Below, in pieces: positions 9,575-19,540 of a DNA stretch of 64,000 nt. Position 1 is the first letter of the stretch; every line of letters begins with the position of its first letter. The DNA lies in NCBI GenBank assembly GCA_024958655.1, contig JANWUR010000011.1, positions 1 to 64,000 on the forward strand, in the 5' to 3' direction. Source of the stretch: Cyanobium sp. FGCU6 (lineage in GTDB: Bacteria > Cyanobacteriota > Cyanobacteriia > PCC-6307 > Cyanobiaceae). The position numbers and the translations under genes were made by a program. Below the pieces are notes generated by a model, which did no database searches, had not been told where the DNA came from, and was given only the letters and a program-made list of their open reading frames with translations.

Positions 9575-10501
9575 ATGACTGCCTCTTCGGTCAGGTCGAG
9601 CGACGGCTCCGGACGCAGGAGTGGTGATTCCATGACCTGGTACCTGGCCTCGATCGGCCGGGAACCCCTGCTTACCCCCGCCGAGGAGATTGAGCTGGGC
9701 AATCAGGTGCAGGCCATGATGCAGTTGCTGGAGGAGAACAGGGACGATCTCACCCCGCACGAACGCAAGATCATCAAGATCGGCCGCCGTTCCAAAGAGC
9801 GGATGATGAAGGCCAATCTGCGACTGGTGGTGAGCGTTGCCAAGAAGTACCAGGGCAAGGGTCTGGAATTGCTCGATCTGATCCAGGAGGGCTCGCTCGG
9901 GCTCGAGCGGGCCGTCGAGAAATTCGACCCCACGCGTGGCTACAAGTTTTCCACCTACGCCTTCTGGTGGATTCGCCAGAGCATGACACGGGCGATCGCT
10001 TGTCAGAGCCGTACCATTCGTTTACCGGTGCATCTGAGCGAACGGCTCACCACCATCCGTAGGGTCAGTCTCGATCTGGCCCACAAGCTCGGTGCCATGC
10101 CTAGTCGCAGGGAGATCGCCGAGGCGATCGACATGCCGATCGAGGAGCTTGATTCGCTCTTGAGGCAGGCGCTTACTACCTCCAGTCTCGATGCCCCGAT
10201 CCACGCCGAGGAAGGCCGCAGCTTTCTCGGTGATCTGATCGCCGATGGCTCCAGCGAAGAACCCCTCGAGCAGGTGGAGCGAGGCATTCACCAGGAGCAG
10301 CTCGGCCGTTGGCTCGGCCACCTCACCGAACAGGAACGGGAGGTTCTGGCTCTGCGGTTCGGTTTGGATGGGCATGAGCGCCACACCCTCGCTGAAATCG
10401 GCCGTCAACTCGAGGTGTCACGCGAAAGGGTGCGGCAGGTGGAGCTGAAGGCCCTGCGCAAGCTCCGCAATCTCACGCGCCGCATACCGCCGACGCTCTG
10501 A
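9575..10501 (+). CDS. Group 2 sigma-70 family RNA polymerase sigma factor
   Basis: An alternative (non-essential type) primary-like sigma factor. The 308-aa protein lacks region 1.1 and starts close to region 1.2 (YLASIGREPLLTPAEEIELG). It has region 2 with NLRLVVSVAKKYQGKGLEL and GYKFSTYAFWWIRQSMTRAI, the TIRLPVHLSERL region 3 start, and a region 4 helix-turn-helix TLAEIGRQLEVSRERVRQVE. This set is typical of cyanobacterial group 2 factors that respond to light, nutrients or stress. The start is uncertain: GTG 9548, ATG 9575 and ATG 9632 are all in frame. ATG 9632 has the best ribosome-binding site (AGGAG 9617-9621) but would remove residues that I recall as present in relatives, so I chose 9575. 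Confidence 0.9.
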   Translation: MTASSVRSSDGSGRRSGDSMTWYLASIGREPLLTPAEEIELGNQVQAMMQLLEENRDDLTPHERKIIKIGRRSKERMMKANLRLVVSVAKKYQGKGLELLDLIQEGSLGLERAVEKFDPTRGYKFSTYAFWWIRQSMTRAIACQSRTIRLPVHLSERLTTIRRVSLDLAHKLGAMPSRREIAEAIDMPIEELDSLLRQALTTSSLDAPIHAEEGRSFLGDLIADGSSEEPLEQVERGIHQEQLGRWLGHLTEQEREVLALRFGLDGHERHTLAEIGRQLEVSRERVRQVELKALRKLRNLTRRIPPTL

Positions 10502-10504
10502 ACA

Positions 10505-10542
10505 GGACTCCCGGAAGGTTCAGTCCCGCTCCTTCAAGGAGC
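10505..10542. terminator. Weak hairpins between convergent sigma factor and pdhA
   Basis: The 60-base convergent gap contains GGACT/AGTCC (10505-10509 with 10522-10526) and GCTCC-TTCAA-GGAGC (10528-10542). Neither has a clear T tract. They may form a weak bidirectional terminator. Confidence 0.3.
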
Positions 10543-10561
10543 AGGATTCTATTTCAAGTGT

Positions 10562-11656
10562 TCAGTCTTCCGCCCAGATGAAACGGGTAAGTTCGCTGGG
10601 GTCGGGTTCTGGGGCCGCCAGGGCGAATTCTACGCAGTCGGCCACCAGAGCATCGATGTCCTTGTCGATGCTCTGGAGTTCTTCAGGCCGGGCCAGTCCC
10701 TGGGACGTGAGATCGGTCGCCAGCCGCTTGATTGGATCACGCTGGGCCCAGAACTCCTTCTCCGCAGCTGCCCGCAGCTCATCGGGGTCGGCCAGGGAGT
10801 GACCGCGGAATCGATAGGTCAGGCATTCGAGCACCGTGGGACCTTCCCCGGCCCGGGCCCGGGCCACGGCGCGCTGGGCGGCAGCCCGCACCGCCAGCAC
10901 ATCCATCCCATCCACTTCCTCGCCGGCCATGCCGAAGGCAGACGCCTTGCGCCAGATCTCGGGATCGCTTGTGGCGCGGTTGTGATCCATACCGATGGCC
11001 CAGCGGTTGTTTTCCACCACGAACACGATCGGCAGCTTCCAGAGAGCCGCCATGTTCAGGCATTCGAAAAACTGCCCCACATTGCAGGTGCCGTCCCCGA
11101 AGAAGGCTGCAGTGACAGCATCGCTGTCGGCCTGGCCGAGGGCATCGCGCTTGTAGCGGCTTGTGAAGGCGGCGCCGAGGGCCACGGGGATCCCCTCGCC
11201 GATGAAGGCGTAGCCCCCGAGGAGATGGTGCTCGCGCGAAAACAGGTGCATCGAGCCCCCCCTGCCCTTGCTGCAGCCGGTCTGCTTGCCGAACAGCTCG
11301 CTCATCACTTCCCGGGCGGGCACGCCGCAGCTGAGGGCATGCACGTGATCGCGATAGGTGCTGCAGAACCAGTCGTGCTGCAGGCGCATGGCCCGAATCA
11401 CTCCAGTGCTTACCGCCTCCTGGCCGTTGTAGAGGTGAACGAAGCCAAACATCTTGCCGCGGTAGTACATCTCGGCGCACTTGTCCTCGAAGCGACGGCC
11501 AAGCACCATGTCGCGGTAGAGCATCAGCCCTTCCTCACAACTCACCTGGGCGCGCTCAGCCGGGTAAAGGCCCTCAAGCCTCAGAGCGTGGCTGCCGGCC
11601 TCCGGGGGAGGGCCCGCCTGCTGGGTCTCTCGAGAGGCGGCGAGCTCCTGAGTCAT
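10562..11656 (-). CDS. pdhA: Pyruvate dehydrogenase E1 component, alpha subunit
   Basis: The E1 alpha subunit binds thiamine diphosphate with E1 beta and decarboxylates pyruvate, feeding acetyl-CoA synthesis in the cytoplasm. The 364-aa protein shows [19 protein letters not shown], the [13 protein letters not shown] segment, [10 protein letters not shown], and the thiamine-diphosphate motif that begins [12 protein letters not shown] and ends [14 protein letters not shown] lies in the phosphorylation-loop region. I start at ATG 11656 (MTQELAAS); a longer in-frame reading to 11755 would overlap the divergent upstream region. As in many cyanobacteria the other PDH subunits are not adjacent. Confidence 0.94.
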   Translation of the reverse strand: MTQELAASRETQQAGPPPEAGSHALRLEGLYPAERAQVSCEEGLMLYRDMVLGRRFEDKCAEMYYRGKMFGFVHLYNGQEAVSTGVIRAMRLQHDWFCSTYRDHVHALSCGVPAREVMSELFGKQTGCSKGRGGSMHLFSREHHLLGGYAFIGEGIPVALGAAFTSRYKRDALGQADSDAVTAAFFGDGTCNVGQFFECLNMAALWKLPIVFVVENNRWAIGMDHNRATSDPEIWRKASAFGMAGEEVDGMDVLAVRAAAQRAVARARAGEGPTVLECLTYRFRGHSLADPDELRAAAEKEFWAQRDPIKRLATDLTSQGLARPEELQSIDKDIDALVADCVEFALAAPEPDPSELTRFIWAED

Positions 11657-11828
11657 CGGATGGGGGTCCGGGGGTCGATGGTCGACTGTAGTGCGTCCAT
11701 TCTCGCCAAAGAGTTTGGTGGCAACGGCTTGCGGTGAACGCTCGCTGGCCGTCACAGCCTCTCAGCGAACCGATACAGCGGCAGGTGCCTCCCGCGGTCT
11801 CTCCTTAAACTTGCTCCCCGTCCGTCTG

Positions 11829-13880
11829 GTGCCGCGGTTGGAGCTGCCGATCGATCATTTCCGCCTGCTGGGGGTGGGGCCCGGCACGGATGCCCAGACG
11901 GTGCTGCACACCTACCACCAGCGTGTCGCCCGGGTCCCGGATCCAGCCTTCAGCCGCGACACTCTGGAGGCCAGGGCCGAATTGCTGCGCGCCAGCGCCG
12001 ACGTGCTCAGCGACCCTGAGCGACGAGTCGCCTACGAATCCGACCTCACAGCCCTCGTGGCTTCCGGCGATGGGGTTGTCCCAGCTCTCGACATCGCCAC
12101 TTCCCGTGAGGTGGCCGGTCTGCTGCTGCTGCTTGAGGCCGACCAACCCCTGGAGTGCTTTGATCTGGCCTGCCGGGCCCTGCAACCGCCCCAGACGCCT
12201 GCCCTCGGCAGCAGCCGGGAGTCGGATCTGACCCGCCTGGCAGGCCTTTCCTGCCTGGCGGCGGCCGTGGATTATCACGGCCAGCGGCGCTATGAGGCCG
12301 CCGCCCAGACGCTCCAGCAGGGACTTCAACTGCTGCAGCGCATGGGTCAATTGCCAGATCTGCGTGAGCGGATGAGTCTGGAGCTCGACCGCCTCGCCCC
12401 TTATCGCGTGCTTGACCTGCTCAGCCGGGATCTCTCGGCGGTGGAGGAGCGCCGCGAAGGTCTGGCCTTGCTCGAGGATCTTGTGCGCCGCAGGGGCGGT
12501 CTGGAGGGTTCGGGCGATCCGGACTTCCCAGGTGAGGCGTTCCAGGCCTTCTTCAAGCAGATCCGCTGCTTCCTCACGGTCCAGGAGCAGGTGGATCTCT
12601 TCAGCCGCTGGGGAGATGCCGGCTCCCCAGCGGCTGACTTTCTGGCCACCACCGCCCTCACCGCATCCGGCTTCGTGCAGCGCAAGCCCGAGCGGATCGC
12701 CGCCGCCCGCGATCGCCTGGAGGCCAGCGGCCGCAGCGGCATCGATCCCCTGCTGGCCAACCTCCATCTCCTGTTGGGCGACGTGGAGGGAGCCAGGGAG
12801 GCCTTCGACCGTGGGGCCAGCCGCGAGCTGCGTGCCTGGACAGTCCGTCAGAGCGACGATCCCCTGGCCCAGCTCTGTGCCTACTGCCGCGACTGGCTCA
12901 GCAACGACGTGCTTCCCGGCTACCGCGACATCGATGCCGATCCTGATCTGGACGCCTATTTCAGCGACCGTGACGTGATCGCCTACGTGGAACAGGAGGA
13001 TCGCCGGGCCGGTCGCTTCTTTCCCGAGCCTGGCGAAGGCTCCTTCGGCGCCAGCTTCGATTTCGGCACCAGCACCGACCCCTCCTCCGACTGGGCATCC
13101 TCCGGTGCGTCCTCATCCTTCGCCCTTCCCGGCAGCTCTGGCACCGTGGGCTCCCCACCCACCCACGACCCCTTCGGCGAACCGCTCGACCCTGGCGTCG
13201 ATGCCGACCATCACGAAGGAGAGCCACGTCCGCGTCGCCGCCGCCGCCCCTCGTCAACCACGGGCTCGTTTCCCCTGCCCTGGCTGGTGGGGGGCCTTGC
13301 CGCTGTGCTGGCGGGCTTCGCTGCCGTCAGCTGGGTGCTGCGACCCCGCACTCCTGCGCCCACGGCGGTGGAGAGCGCCCGACCGATCCCCGTTGTTCCC
13401 GCCGCCAAGCCCACCCCACCCCCTCCGGCGGCTGCGCCGACGGCCTCGCGCCCACCCGTGCCGGCAATCGCTTCAGCTTCGGTTCCGCTGAAGGTGGCTG
13501 AACCGAGCGAGTCCGAGCTGCGCAGGTTGCTCGAGGTCTGGCTCGACGCCAAGGCCGCCGTGCTAGCGGGCGGCACGGCCGCGGTTCCCCTCGATCGCAT
13601 CGCCCGCGCTGCCACGGTGCAGCGCCTGGAGGAGGAGCGACGCGACGACCGCAGCCGCGGCGAACGGCAGAAGCTGGACGTGAAAGTGAAGGATCTGGCG
13701 ATCGACGAGCGCAGTCCTCAGCGGATCGCGGTCACCGCGGAACTGGCCTACAGCGATCGGCGCCTTGACGACCAGGGCCGCGAGGTGGAGCGCACGGCAC
13801 CCACCACCCTGCGCAACGTCTACATCTTCGGCCGCGATGGCGGTACCTGGCGCCTGGCCGCTTCCCACGCTGCCGACTGA
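11829..13880 (+). CDS. ftn2: Ftn2/ZipN/Arc6-type cell division protein
   Basis: Ftn2 (ZipN; Arc6 in plants) is a membrane protein that tethers and stabilises FtsZ at the cyanobacterial division ring. The 683-aa product has an N-terminal J-domain-like region (IDHFRLLGVGPGTD through LSDPERRVAYES) without the HPD motif, a long helical repeat region, an Asp/Ser/Pro-rich linker, an Arg-rich stretch RRRRR followed by a single membrane segment near residues 484-505, and a periplasm-facing C-terminal IMS-like domain beginning LLEVWLDAKAAVL. I chose GTG 11829 because the family begins just before the J-like domain; an in-frame start at 11691 would add 46 unlike residues. It diverges from pdhA and is followed closely by ffh. 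Confidence 0.85.
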   Translation: MPRLELPIDHFRLLGVGPGTDAQTVLHTYHQRVARVPDPAFSRDTLEARAELLRASADVLSDPERRVAYESDLTALVASGDGVVPALDIATSREVAGLLLLLEADQPLECFDLACRALQPPQTPALGSSRESDLTRLAGLSCLAAAVDYHGQRRYEAAAQTLQQGLQLLQRMGQLPDLRERMSLELDRLAPYRVLDLLSRDLSAVEERREGLALLEDLVRRRGGLEGSGDPDFPGEAFQAFFKQIRCFLTVQEQVDLFSRWGDAGSPAADFLATTALTASGFVQRKPERIAAARDRLEASGRSGIDPLLANLHLLLGDVEGAREAFDRGASRELRAWTVRQSDDPLAQLCAYCRDWLSNDVLPGYRDIDADPDLDAYFSDRDVIAYVEQEDRRAGRFFPEPGEGSFGASFDFGTSTDPSSDWASSGASSSFALPGSSGTVGSPPTHDPFGEPLDPGVDADHHEGEPRPRRRRRPSSTTGSFPLPWLVGGLAAVLAGFAAVSWVLRPRTPAPTAVESARPIPVVPAAKPTPPPPAAAPTASRPPVPAIASASVPLKVAEPSESELRRLLEVWLDAKAAVLAGGTAAVPLDRIARAATVQRLEEERRDDRSRGERQKLDVKVKDLAIDERSPQRIAVTAELAYSDRRLDDQGREVERTAPTTLRNVYIFGRDGGTWRLAASHAAD

Positions 13881-13917
13881 CGGCCAACGACTTACCCCCC
13901 CCCTCTCTCCCTTCCCC

Positions 13918-15405
13918 ATGTTCGACGAGCTTTCCCAGCGCTTCGAGGACGCCATCAAGGGCCTCCGCGGCCAGGCGGCCATTTCTGAGACCAACATCGA
14001 CGGCGCCCTCAAGCAGGTGCGCCGCGCCCTGCTGGAGGCGGACGTGAGTCTTCCCGTGGTGCGCGAGTTCGTCGACGAGGTGCGCCGCCGGGCCGTTGGG
14101 GCCGAAGTGGTACGGGGCATCAGCCCCGACCAGAAGTTCATCCAGCTGGTGCATGAGCAGCTGGTGGACACCATGGGAGGCGAGAACGCCCCCCTGGCCC
14201 ATGCCGAGGCCTCACCAACGGTGATCCTGATGGCCGGTCTGCAGGGGGCCGGCAAGACCACCGCCACCGCCAAGCTGGGTCTCCATCTCAAGGAGCAGGG
14301 GCGTCGGGCGCTGCTGGTGGCTGCCGATGTGTACCGACCCGCGGCGATCGATCAGCTCCAGACCCTGGGCCAGCAGATCGGCGTTGAGGTGTTCAGCCTC
14401 GGCAGTGAGGCCACGCCGGAGGCGATCGCGGCGGCCGGGCTGGCACGCGGGCGCGAGGGAGGGTTTGACACCGTGCTGGTGGACACGGCCGGTCGCCTGC
14501 AGATCGACACGGCGATGATGCAGGAGATGGTGCGGATCCGGGAGGCCGTCCAGCCCCACGAGGTGCTGCTGGTGGTCGACGCGATGATCGGCCAGGAGGC
14601 GGCCGAGCTCACGCGCGCGTTCCATGAGCAGGTGGGCATCACCGGAGCCGTGCTGACCAAGCTCGATGGTGATTCCCGTGGGGGTGCGGCCCTTTCGATC
14701 CGCAAGGTGAGCGGCGCACCGATCAAGTTCATCGGCACCGGCGAGAAGGTGGAGGCCCTTCAGCCGTTCCATCCTGAGCGGATGGCCAGCCGCATCCTCG
14801 GGATGGGGGATGTGCTCACCCTGGTCGAGAAGGCCCAGAAGGAGGTGGAACTGGCCGATGTGGCCCGTATGCAGCAGAAGCTGCAGGAAGCCAGCTTCGA
14901 CTTCTCCGATTTCGTGCAGCAGATGCGCCTGATCAAGCGCATGGGTTCCCTGGGCGGCCTGATGAAGCTGATCCCGGGCATGAACAAGATCGACGACGGC
15001 ATGCTCAAGCAGGGCGAAGAGCAGCTCAAGCGGATAGAATCGATGATCTGCTCGATGACCCAGGCCGAGCGGGAGAACCCCGATCTGCTGGCCTCGGCCC
15101 CCTCCCGGCGGCGGCGCATCGCCGCTGGCAGCGGCCACACCCCGGCCGATGTGGACAAGGTGCTGGCCGACTTTCAGAAGATGCGCGGCTTCATGCAGCA
15201 GATGACACGCGGCGGTGGCCTGCCGGGGATGCCGGGCATGGGCGGCGGCTTCCCTGGCATGGGGGGAGGGTTCCCGGGCATGGGGGGATTCCCGGGCGGC
15301 TTTCCTGGTGGCGGGGCTCCGGCCGCTTCGGGCAGGGGCGCCGGTGGCAGACCCCCCCGTCCGCCGAAGCCCGCCAAGAAGCGCAAGGGCTTCGGCGAAC
15401 TCTGA
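13918..15405 (+). CDS. ffh: Signal recognition particle protein Ffh
   Basis: Ffh is the SRP54 GTPase that binds 4.5S RNA and signal peptides and delivers nascent membrane proteins to FtsY. The 495-aa protein has an N domain from [18 protein letters not shown], the G domain with [32 protein letters not shown] and [13 protein letters not shown], and a Met-rich M domain ([20 protein letters not shown]-type stretch). The C-terminal 70 residues form a Gly/Met/Pro-rich repeat (GGFPGMGG units) ending in a basic KKRKGF tail. The start is ATG 13918, 37 bases after ftn2. rpsP follows after about 80 bases. Confidence 0.96.
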   Translation: MFDELSQRFEDAIKGLRGQAAISETNIDGALKQVRRALLEADVSLPVVREFVDEVRRRAVGAEVVRGISPDQKFIQLVHEQLVDTMGGENAPLAHAEASPTVILMAGLQGAGKTTATAKLGLHLKEQGRRALLVAADVYRPAAIDQLQTLGQQIGVEVFSLGSEATPEAIAAAGLARGREGGFDTVLVDTAGRLQIDTAMMQEMVRIREAVQPHEVLLVVDAMIGQEAAELTRAFHEQVGITGAVLTKLDGDSRGGAALSIRKVSGAPIKFIGTGEKVEALQPFHPERMASRILGMGDVLTLVEKAQKEVELADVARMQQKLQEASFDFSDFVQQMRLIKRMGSLGGLMKLIPGMNKIDDGMLKQGEEQLKRIESMICSMTQAERENPDLLASAPSRRRRIAAGSGHTPADVDKVLADFQKMRGFMQQMTRGGGLPGMPGMGGGFPGMGGGFPGMGGFPGGFPGGGAPAASGRGAGGRPPRPPKPAKKRKGFGEL

Positions 15406-15437
15406 AGCGCCCCCAAAGCCGGTCGCCGGAGGCGGTG

Positions 15438-15455
15438 CCTGTCAACAGGTACGAT
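15438..15455 (+). promoter_or_regulatory. Dyad plus possible -10 box upstream of rpsP
   Basis: A short palindrome CCTGT-CA-ACAGG (15438-15449) is followed immediately by TACGAT (15450-15455), a plausible sigma-70 -10 box 33 bases before the rpsP start. The palindrome would sit in the spacer, where an operator would act. No good -35 box is seen. The assignment is tentative. Confidence 0.3.
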
Positions 15456-15487
15456 CATCCATCGGACATCAACCAGTTAGGCCACCC

Positions 15488-15898
15488 ATGATCAAGCTCC
15501 GCCTGAAGCGGTTCGGGAAGAAGCGGGAAGCGAGCTTCCGCCTCGTGGCCACCAACAGCACCTCACGCCGCGACGGGCGTCCTCTTGAGGAGCTTGGCTT
15601 CTACAACCCCCGCACCAAGGAAACCCGTCTCGACACCGAAGCGATCCGGGCCCGGCTCAGCCAGGGAGCCCAACCCACCGACACCGTGCGTTCCCTGCTC
15701 GAGAAGGGTGGTCTGATCACCAAGACCGTTCGCCCCGCCGAGATCGTCGGCAAGCAGAAGCAGGCCGAAGCCCGCGAGGCCGCTGCCGCCGAGGCCCGCA
15801 AGGCAGAAGCGGAAGCCAAGGCTGCCGCAGAAGCCGCCAAGGCTGAGGCCGCCGCCGCCACTGCTCCTGCAGCCGAAGAGGCATCCGCCGAAGCCTGA
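15488..15898 (+). CDS. rpsP: 30S ribosomal protein S16
   Basis: S16 is a small-subunit assembly protein. The first 80 residues match the family: [34 protein letters not shown] and [13 protein letters not shown]. The 136-aa product then has a roughly 50-residue tail of Ala, Glu and Lys, seen in some cyanobacterial S16 proteins and likely a flexible helix. I start it at ATG 15488, exactly where the conserved MIKLRL begins; the open frame extends upstream but that part is unlike S16. It lies between ffh and the PhoH-type gene. Confidence 0.96.
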   Translation: MIKLRLKRFGKKREASFRLVATNSTSRRDGRPLEELGFYNPRTKETRLDTEAIRARLSQGAQPTDTVRSLLEKGGLITKTVRPAEIVGKQKQAEAREAAAAEARKAEAEAKAAAEAAKAEAAAATAPAAEEASAEA

Positions 15899-15936
15899 GC
15901 CAGCCTCCTTCCACTCCCATCTCATCGGCCGGAGCA

Positions 15937-15958
15937 GGGGCTCTTTCAGGAGAGCCCC
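15937..15958 (+). terminator. Hairpin overlapping the PhoH-gene ribosome-binding site
   Basis: An 8-bp perfect stem GGGGCTCT (15937-15944) / AGAGCCCC (15951-15958) with a TTCAGG loop ends two bases before the ATG of the next gene. The AGGAG ribosome-binding site (15948-15952) lies partly in the loop and partly in the 3' arm. It may attenuate or terminate the rpsP transcript, or control translation of the PhoH-type ATPase. No T tract longer than two follows, so pure termination is doubtful. Confidence 0.55.
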
Positions 15959-15960
15959 TT

Positions 15961-16914
15961 ATGGTTTCATTGCCCGATCCATCAGCCGCCCTGGCTTTAG
16001 CCGGCCGGGAGGAGCAGATCCTGCGCCGGCTCGAAGCCCTCACCGGCACCACCTTGGTGCTGCGGGGCCTTGACCTTCAGGTGCTCGGTCGACCCAGCCA
16101 GCAGCAGCGGCTCGCCGGTTTGCTCACCTTGCTCCAGCCGCTCTGGCAGGCCGGTGAGACGATCACCCCGATCGATCTCCAGAACGCCCTGGCCGCCCTC
16201 GATGCCGGCAGAGGCGACGAGCATCGCTCCCTCGGTGGCTACGTGCTGGCCACCAGCCGGAGCGGGCGCCAGATCCGACCTCGGACCCTGCGGCAGAAGG
16301 CCTTCGTCGAGGCGATCGAGCGGCACGATCTCACGCTGGCGATCGGACCCGCCGGTACCGGCAAGACCTTCCTGGCCACCGTTCAGGCTGTGCGGTTGCT
16401 TCAGGAGCGTCGCGTGGAACGGCTGATCCTCACCCGCCCGGCCGTGGAGGCGGGGGAGCGACTCGGCTTCCTGCCTGGTGATCTGCAACAGAAGGTTGAT
16501 CCCTTTCTGCGGCCCCTCTATGACGCCCTCCATGCTTTGCTGGGCAACGAGCGCACGGGCCAGCTGCTGGAGAAGGGAACGATTGAGGTCGCACCTCTGG
16601 CGTACATGCGGGGTCGCACCCTGGCCGACGCCTTCGTGATCCTCGACGAGGCCCAGAACACCACCTGCGCCCAGATGCGCATGGCTCTCACCCGTCTCGG
16701 AGAGAACTCGCGGATGGTGGTGACCGGCGACACCACCCAGATCGATCTGCCGCCTGGACAGCTCAGCGGTCTGGTGGAGGCGGCGCAGGTGCTTCAAGGG
16801 GTGGAAGGCGTGGCCATCTGCCGGTTCGGCGACGCCGATGTGGTGCGCCACCCGCTGGTTCAGCGGCTGGTGCAGGCCTATGCCCGTCGGGATGCCAGCG
16901 GTCGCCCCCGCTGA
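15961..16914 (+). CDS. PhoH-family ATPase
   Basis: A 317-aa cytoplasmic P-loop ATPase of the PhoH/YbeZ type, thought to act in RNA metabolism and ribosome maturation. Walker A is [12 protein letters not shown] near residue 130, and Walker B is [11 protein letters not shown] near residue 225. Further family marks are [25 protein letters not shown]-like sequence, [10 protein letters not shown] and [13 protein letters not shown]. The N-terminal 100 residues hold the variable family-specific domain. It follows rpsP, and an ATG with AGGAG at 8 bases defines the start. The name PhoH reflects phosphate regulation in E. coli, which need not apply here. Confidence 0.93.
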   Translation: MVSLPDPSAALALAGREEQILRRLEALTGTTLVLRGLDLQVLGRPSQQQRLAGLLTLLQPLWQAGETITPIDLQNALAALDAGRGDEHRSLGGYVLATSRSGRQIRPRTLRQKAFVEAIERHDLTLAIGPAGTGKTFLATVQAVRLLQERRVERLILTRPAVEAGERLGFLPGDLQQKVDPFLRPLYDALHALLGNERTGQLLEKGTIEVAPLAYMRGRTLADAFVILDEAQNTTCAQMRMALTRLGENSRMVVTGDTTQIDLPPGQLSGLVEAAQVLQGVEGVAICRFGDADVVRHPLVQRLVQAYARRDASGRPR

Positions 16915-17007
16915 GCGTGGCCGTGAAGGAGGAGATCCGCACACGTAGCCCTGCCACCCTCACGGGAGGACTGTCAGGATGGACGGAGTTCGAATCCCGA
17001 TGCCGCC

Positions 17008-17745
17008 ATGCCGGCCAGCAGTGATTTCCAGCAAGCGATCCGCGAGGCCCAGAGCGGTGGCCTGGTGGGTCCCAATGTCGTCAACAAAGCCCTGCCCTAC
17101 GTGGGTGGAGGCATGGTGCTCACCGCCGCTGGAGTGATGGGTGGGCTGGCTCTGATGGCCAGCAACGCCGCGCTGTTCATGCCCCTGTTCTGGGTGGCGC
17201 TGATCGGCAACTTCATCCTCTTCTTCGTAGCTCAGAACGTGGCCAGCAAGGGTGACAGCGCCACGGCCCTCCCCCTGCTCACCGCTTACAGCCTGATCAC
17301 CGGCTTCACTCTCAGCGGCATCGTGGCCTATGCCCTCTCCACCGCCGGCATCGGTGCGGTGGGCACCGCCGCTCTGGCCACCGGTATCACCTTCGTCCTG
17401 GCTTCGGTGATGGGCCGTCGCATGAGCGACAGTGTCGGTCAGGCCCTCAGCGGAGCTGTGGGTCTGGGTCTGATCGGACTGATCATCGCCATGGTGGTTC
17501 AGTTGGTCGGAAGCTTTTTCGCCCCCGGCATGTTCAGCGGCGGTGGCTTCGAGTTGTTGATCGCCGGCTTCGGCACCGTGCTCTTCGTGGGGGCGGCTTT
17601 CGTCGACTTTTACACCATGCCCCGTACCTACCGGGATGACCAGTATCTGGCCGGAGCCCTCGGCATGTATCTCACCTACATCAACCTGTTCGTGTTCCTG
17701 CTCCGTCTGATCATCGCCCTTCAAGGTGGTGGCAGGCGCGACTGA
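17008..17745 (+). CDS. Bax inhibitor-1 / YccA family membrane protein
   Basis: A 245-aa polytopic membrane protein with seven predicted hydrophobic segments, matching the BI-1 family of pH-dependent ion leak proteins and FtsH-modulating YccA proteins. Visible family features are the repeated Gly/Ala-rich helices, a [11 protein letters not shown] segment, and near the C-terminus [27 protein letters not shown]-like sequence with the conserved Asp pair. The start at 17008 is followed by a short soluble stretch of about 25 residues. It is the last recognisable core gene before the polysaccharide island. Confidence 0.85.
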   Translation: MPASSDFQQAIREAQSGGLVGPNVVNKALPYVGGGMVLTAAGVMGGLALMASNAALFMPLFWVALIGNFILFFVAQNVASKGDSATALPLLTAYSLITGFTLSGIVAYALSTAGIGAVGTAALATGITFVLASVMGRRMSDSVGQALSGAVGLGLIGLIIAMVVQLVGSFFAPGMFSGGGFELLIAGFGTVLFVGAAFVDFYTMPRTYRDDQYLAGALGMYLTYINLFVFLLRLIIALQGGGRRD

Positions 17746-17787
17746 GATCACGTTCCCTTCAGCTGCCACTTTTGTTTAGCTGGGTCT

Positions 17788-18354
17788 GTGGCGGGGAAGA
17801 GTTTCGTGCTTAAATCTCCTCAACGTCACAGACCTTTCAACTGCTTGACAGCCTTCCCCGCCTCTCCTGGAGCCTCCTCAGGCGATCAGTATCCCGATTC
17901 CTCGCTCCCGTCTCCTGAACTGGGATCCGGGGTACCCCCCAGGCCCCGATCGCGTTCACGCCGTCGCGTTCTCTTCTGCCCCCATCATCCTGAAGAACGC
18001 CTGTTAAGCGTCTCGGCAAAGTATCACCTCTACCTCACGGATGTGGGTCATTTGGTACTCAGGGGATTGAGCAGGAAAAAGGCTGATGAAATTCTTCAGG
18101 CCTACCGTAGGGTTGTTTCTCTGACTGATGAATGGCTGGAGTGCTTCTGGTGCGAGTCCTGCCAGTCATCCACATGGTGGCATGTTCGACGCCATGACCG
18201 CCTTTCCTATTCGCTCTCAGTGGTTGAACGAGAGCTGTGGGAGCAGGCCTCTGGAGTGATACGACCAGAGGGTAATCCTACTGTCAGTCAATTCAGCCGA
18301 CGGCATGCTCGCGCTACCGGCGTGCAAGGCCTGCGTCAATATCGATTCCTTTGA
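17788..18354 (+). CDS. Unknown protein with Cys-rich zinc-ribbon-like core
   Basis: A 188-aa protein of unknown function. The N-terminal 55 residues are Ser/Pro-rich and probably disordered. The core carries CPHHPEE, then [16 protein letters not shown], then LECFWCESC, then WWHVRRHDR. The three clustered cysteines plus the earlier Cys/His pair could bind zinc. The C-terminus has [19 protein letters not shown]. It looks conserved rather than random because its composition and codon choice are gene-like, but I do not recognise a named family. The start is GTG 17788, because no ATG follows in frame. It ends 8 bases before gmd, at the boundary of the sugar-synthesis genes. Confidence 0.65.
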   Translation: MAGKSFVLKSPQRHRPFNCLTAFPASPGASSGDQYPDSSLPSPELGSGVPPRPRSRSRRRVLFCPHHPEERLLSVSAKYHLYLTDVGHLVLRGLSRKKADEILQAYRRVVSLTDEWLECFWCESCQSSTWWHVRRHDRLSYSLSVVERELWEQASGVIRPEGNPTVSQFSRRHARATGVQGLRQYRFL

Positions 18355-18362
18355 GCCAAGCC

Positions 18363-19478
18363 ATGACCCGCACTGCACTCATCACCGGCATTACTGGCCA
18401 AGACGGTTCTTACCTGGCAGAGTTGCTGCTGGAGAAGGGGTACGTGGTGCACGGCATCAAGCGGCGTGCCAGCAGCTTCAATACCGATCGTATCGACCAT
18501 CTCTATCAGGATCCCCATGAACGGGATCCTCGTCTGGTTCTTCACTATGGCGACCTCACCGACAGCACAAATCTGATCCGCATCATCCAGCAGGTCAGGC
18601 CTGACGAGATCTATAACCTCGGTGCCCAGAGCCATGTGGCTGTTAGCTTCGAGACTCCCGAATATACCGCCAACAGTGACGCTCTTGGTACTCTTCGCAT
18701 CCTCGAGGCCGTACGGATTCTCGGCCTCATCGACCATACGCGCATTTACCAGGCGTCCACGAGCGAGCTCTACGGACTGGTCCAGGAAATTCCTCAGCGT
18801 GAAACAACTCCCTTCTATCCCCGCAGCCCCTACGGAGTAGCCAAGCTCTACGCTTATTGGATCACTGTGAATTACCGTGAGTCCTATGGGATGTATGCCT
18901 GCAACGGGATCCTGTTTAACCACGAATCACCACGGCGTGGGGAGACGTTTGTCACACGCAAGATCACCCGGGGTTTGGCCCGCATTGATGCCGGTCTGGA
19001 TCAATGCCTGTTCATGGGCAATCTGGATTCTCTGAGAGATTGGGGTCACGCGCGCGACTATGTGGAAATGCAGTGGCGCATGCTCCAGCAGGACAGTCCA
19101 GAAGATTATGTGATTGCCACGGGCCGGCAGGAATCTGTACGGCGCTTTATCGAACTCACCGCCCTGGAACTGGGCTGGGGCGGCATGATCTGGGATGGAG
19201 AAGGGGTCAACGAGAGTGGCCGCCGTGCCGACACTGGTGCTGAGGTGCTGCGCATCGACCCTCGCTACTTCCGCCCGGCCGAGGTGCAGACCCTGCTGGG
19301 GGACCCCAGCAGGGCTCAGCGCCAGTTGGGCTGGACACCAACCACTAGCTTGGAGGAGCTTGTTTCCGAGATGGTTCAGGCCGATCGGGAAGAAGCGGCC
19401 AAGGAAGCCGTACTCAGACGCGAAGGTTTTGCCGTTGTCGGTTCGATGGAAAATCCACCCACATCTCTGGGCCGCTGA
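18363..19478 (+). CDS. gmd: GDP-mannose 4,6-dehydratase
   Basis: Gmd is an NADP-dependent short-chain dehydrogenase that converts GDP-mannose to GDP-4-keto-6-deoxymannose, the first committed step to GDP-L-fucose and related 6-deoxyhexoses. The 371-aa protein has [18 protein letters not shown] at the N-terminus, [32 protein letters not shown], the catalytic [15 protein letters not shown] with YxxxK, and [16 protein letters not shown] start at ATG 18363; an in-frame TTG at 18351 overlaps the previous stop. fcl follows 62 bases later, so the two steps to GDP-L-fucose are encoded together. Confidence 0.97.
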   Translation: MTRTALITGITGQDGSYLAELLLEKGYVVHGIKRRASSFNTDRIDHLYQDPHERDPRLVLHYGDLTDSTNLIRIIQQVRPDEIYNLGAQSHVAVSFETPEYTANSDALGTLRILEAVRILGLIDHTRIYQASTSELYGLVQEIPQRETTPFYPRSPYGVAKLYAYWITVNYRESYGMYACNGILFNHESPRRGETFVTRKITRGLARIDAGLDQCLFMGNLDSLRDWGHARDYVEMQWRMLQQDSPEDYVIATGRQESVRRFIELTALELGWGGMIWDGEGVNESGRRADTGAEVLRIDPRYFRPAEVQTLLGDPSRAQRQLGWTPTTSLEELVSEMVQADREEAAKEAVLRREGFAVVGSMENPPTSLGR

Positions 19479-19540
19479 CATCTCCACCCTTGCTCTTTGT
19501 CCGCACGCTTCTCCAGCCCCGCTCTTGTCCTCTCCTACCC

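Noticed and set aside
16978-17003. tRNA 3'-end-like sequence GGAGTTCGAATCCCGATGCCGCC before the BI-1 gene
   Set aside because: The T-loop consensus and a Cys-tRNA-like 3' end are there, but no matching 5' acceptor arm (GGCGGCAT) or anticodon arm lies upstream, and the T stem has mismatches. At most a remnant.
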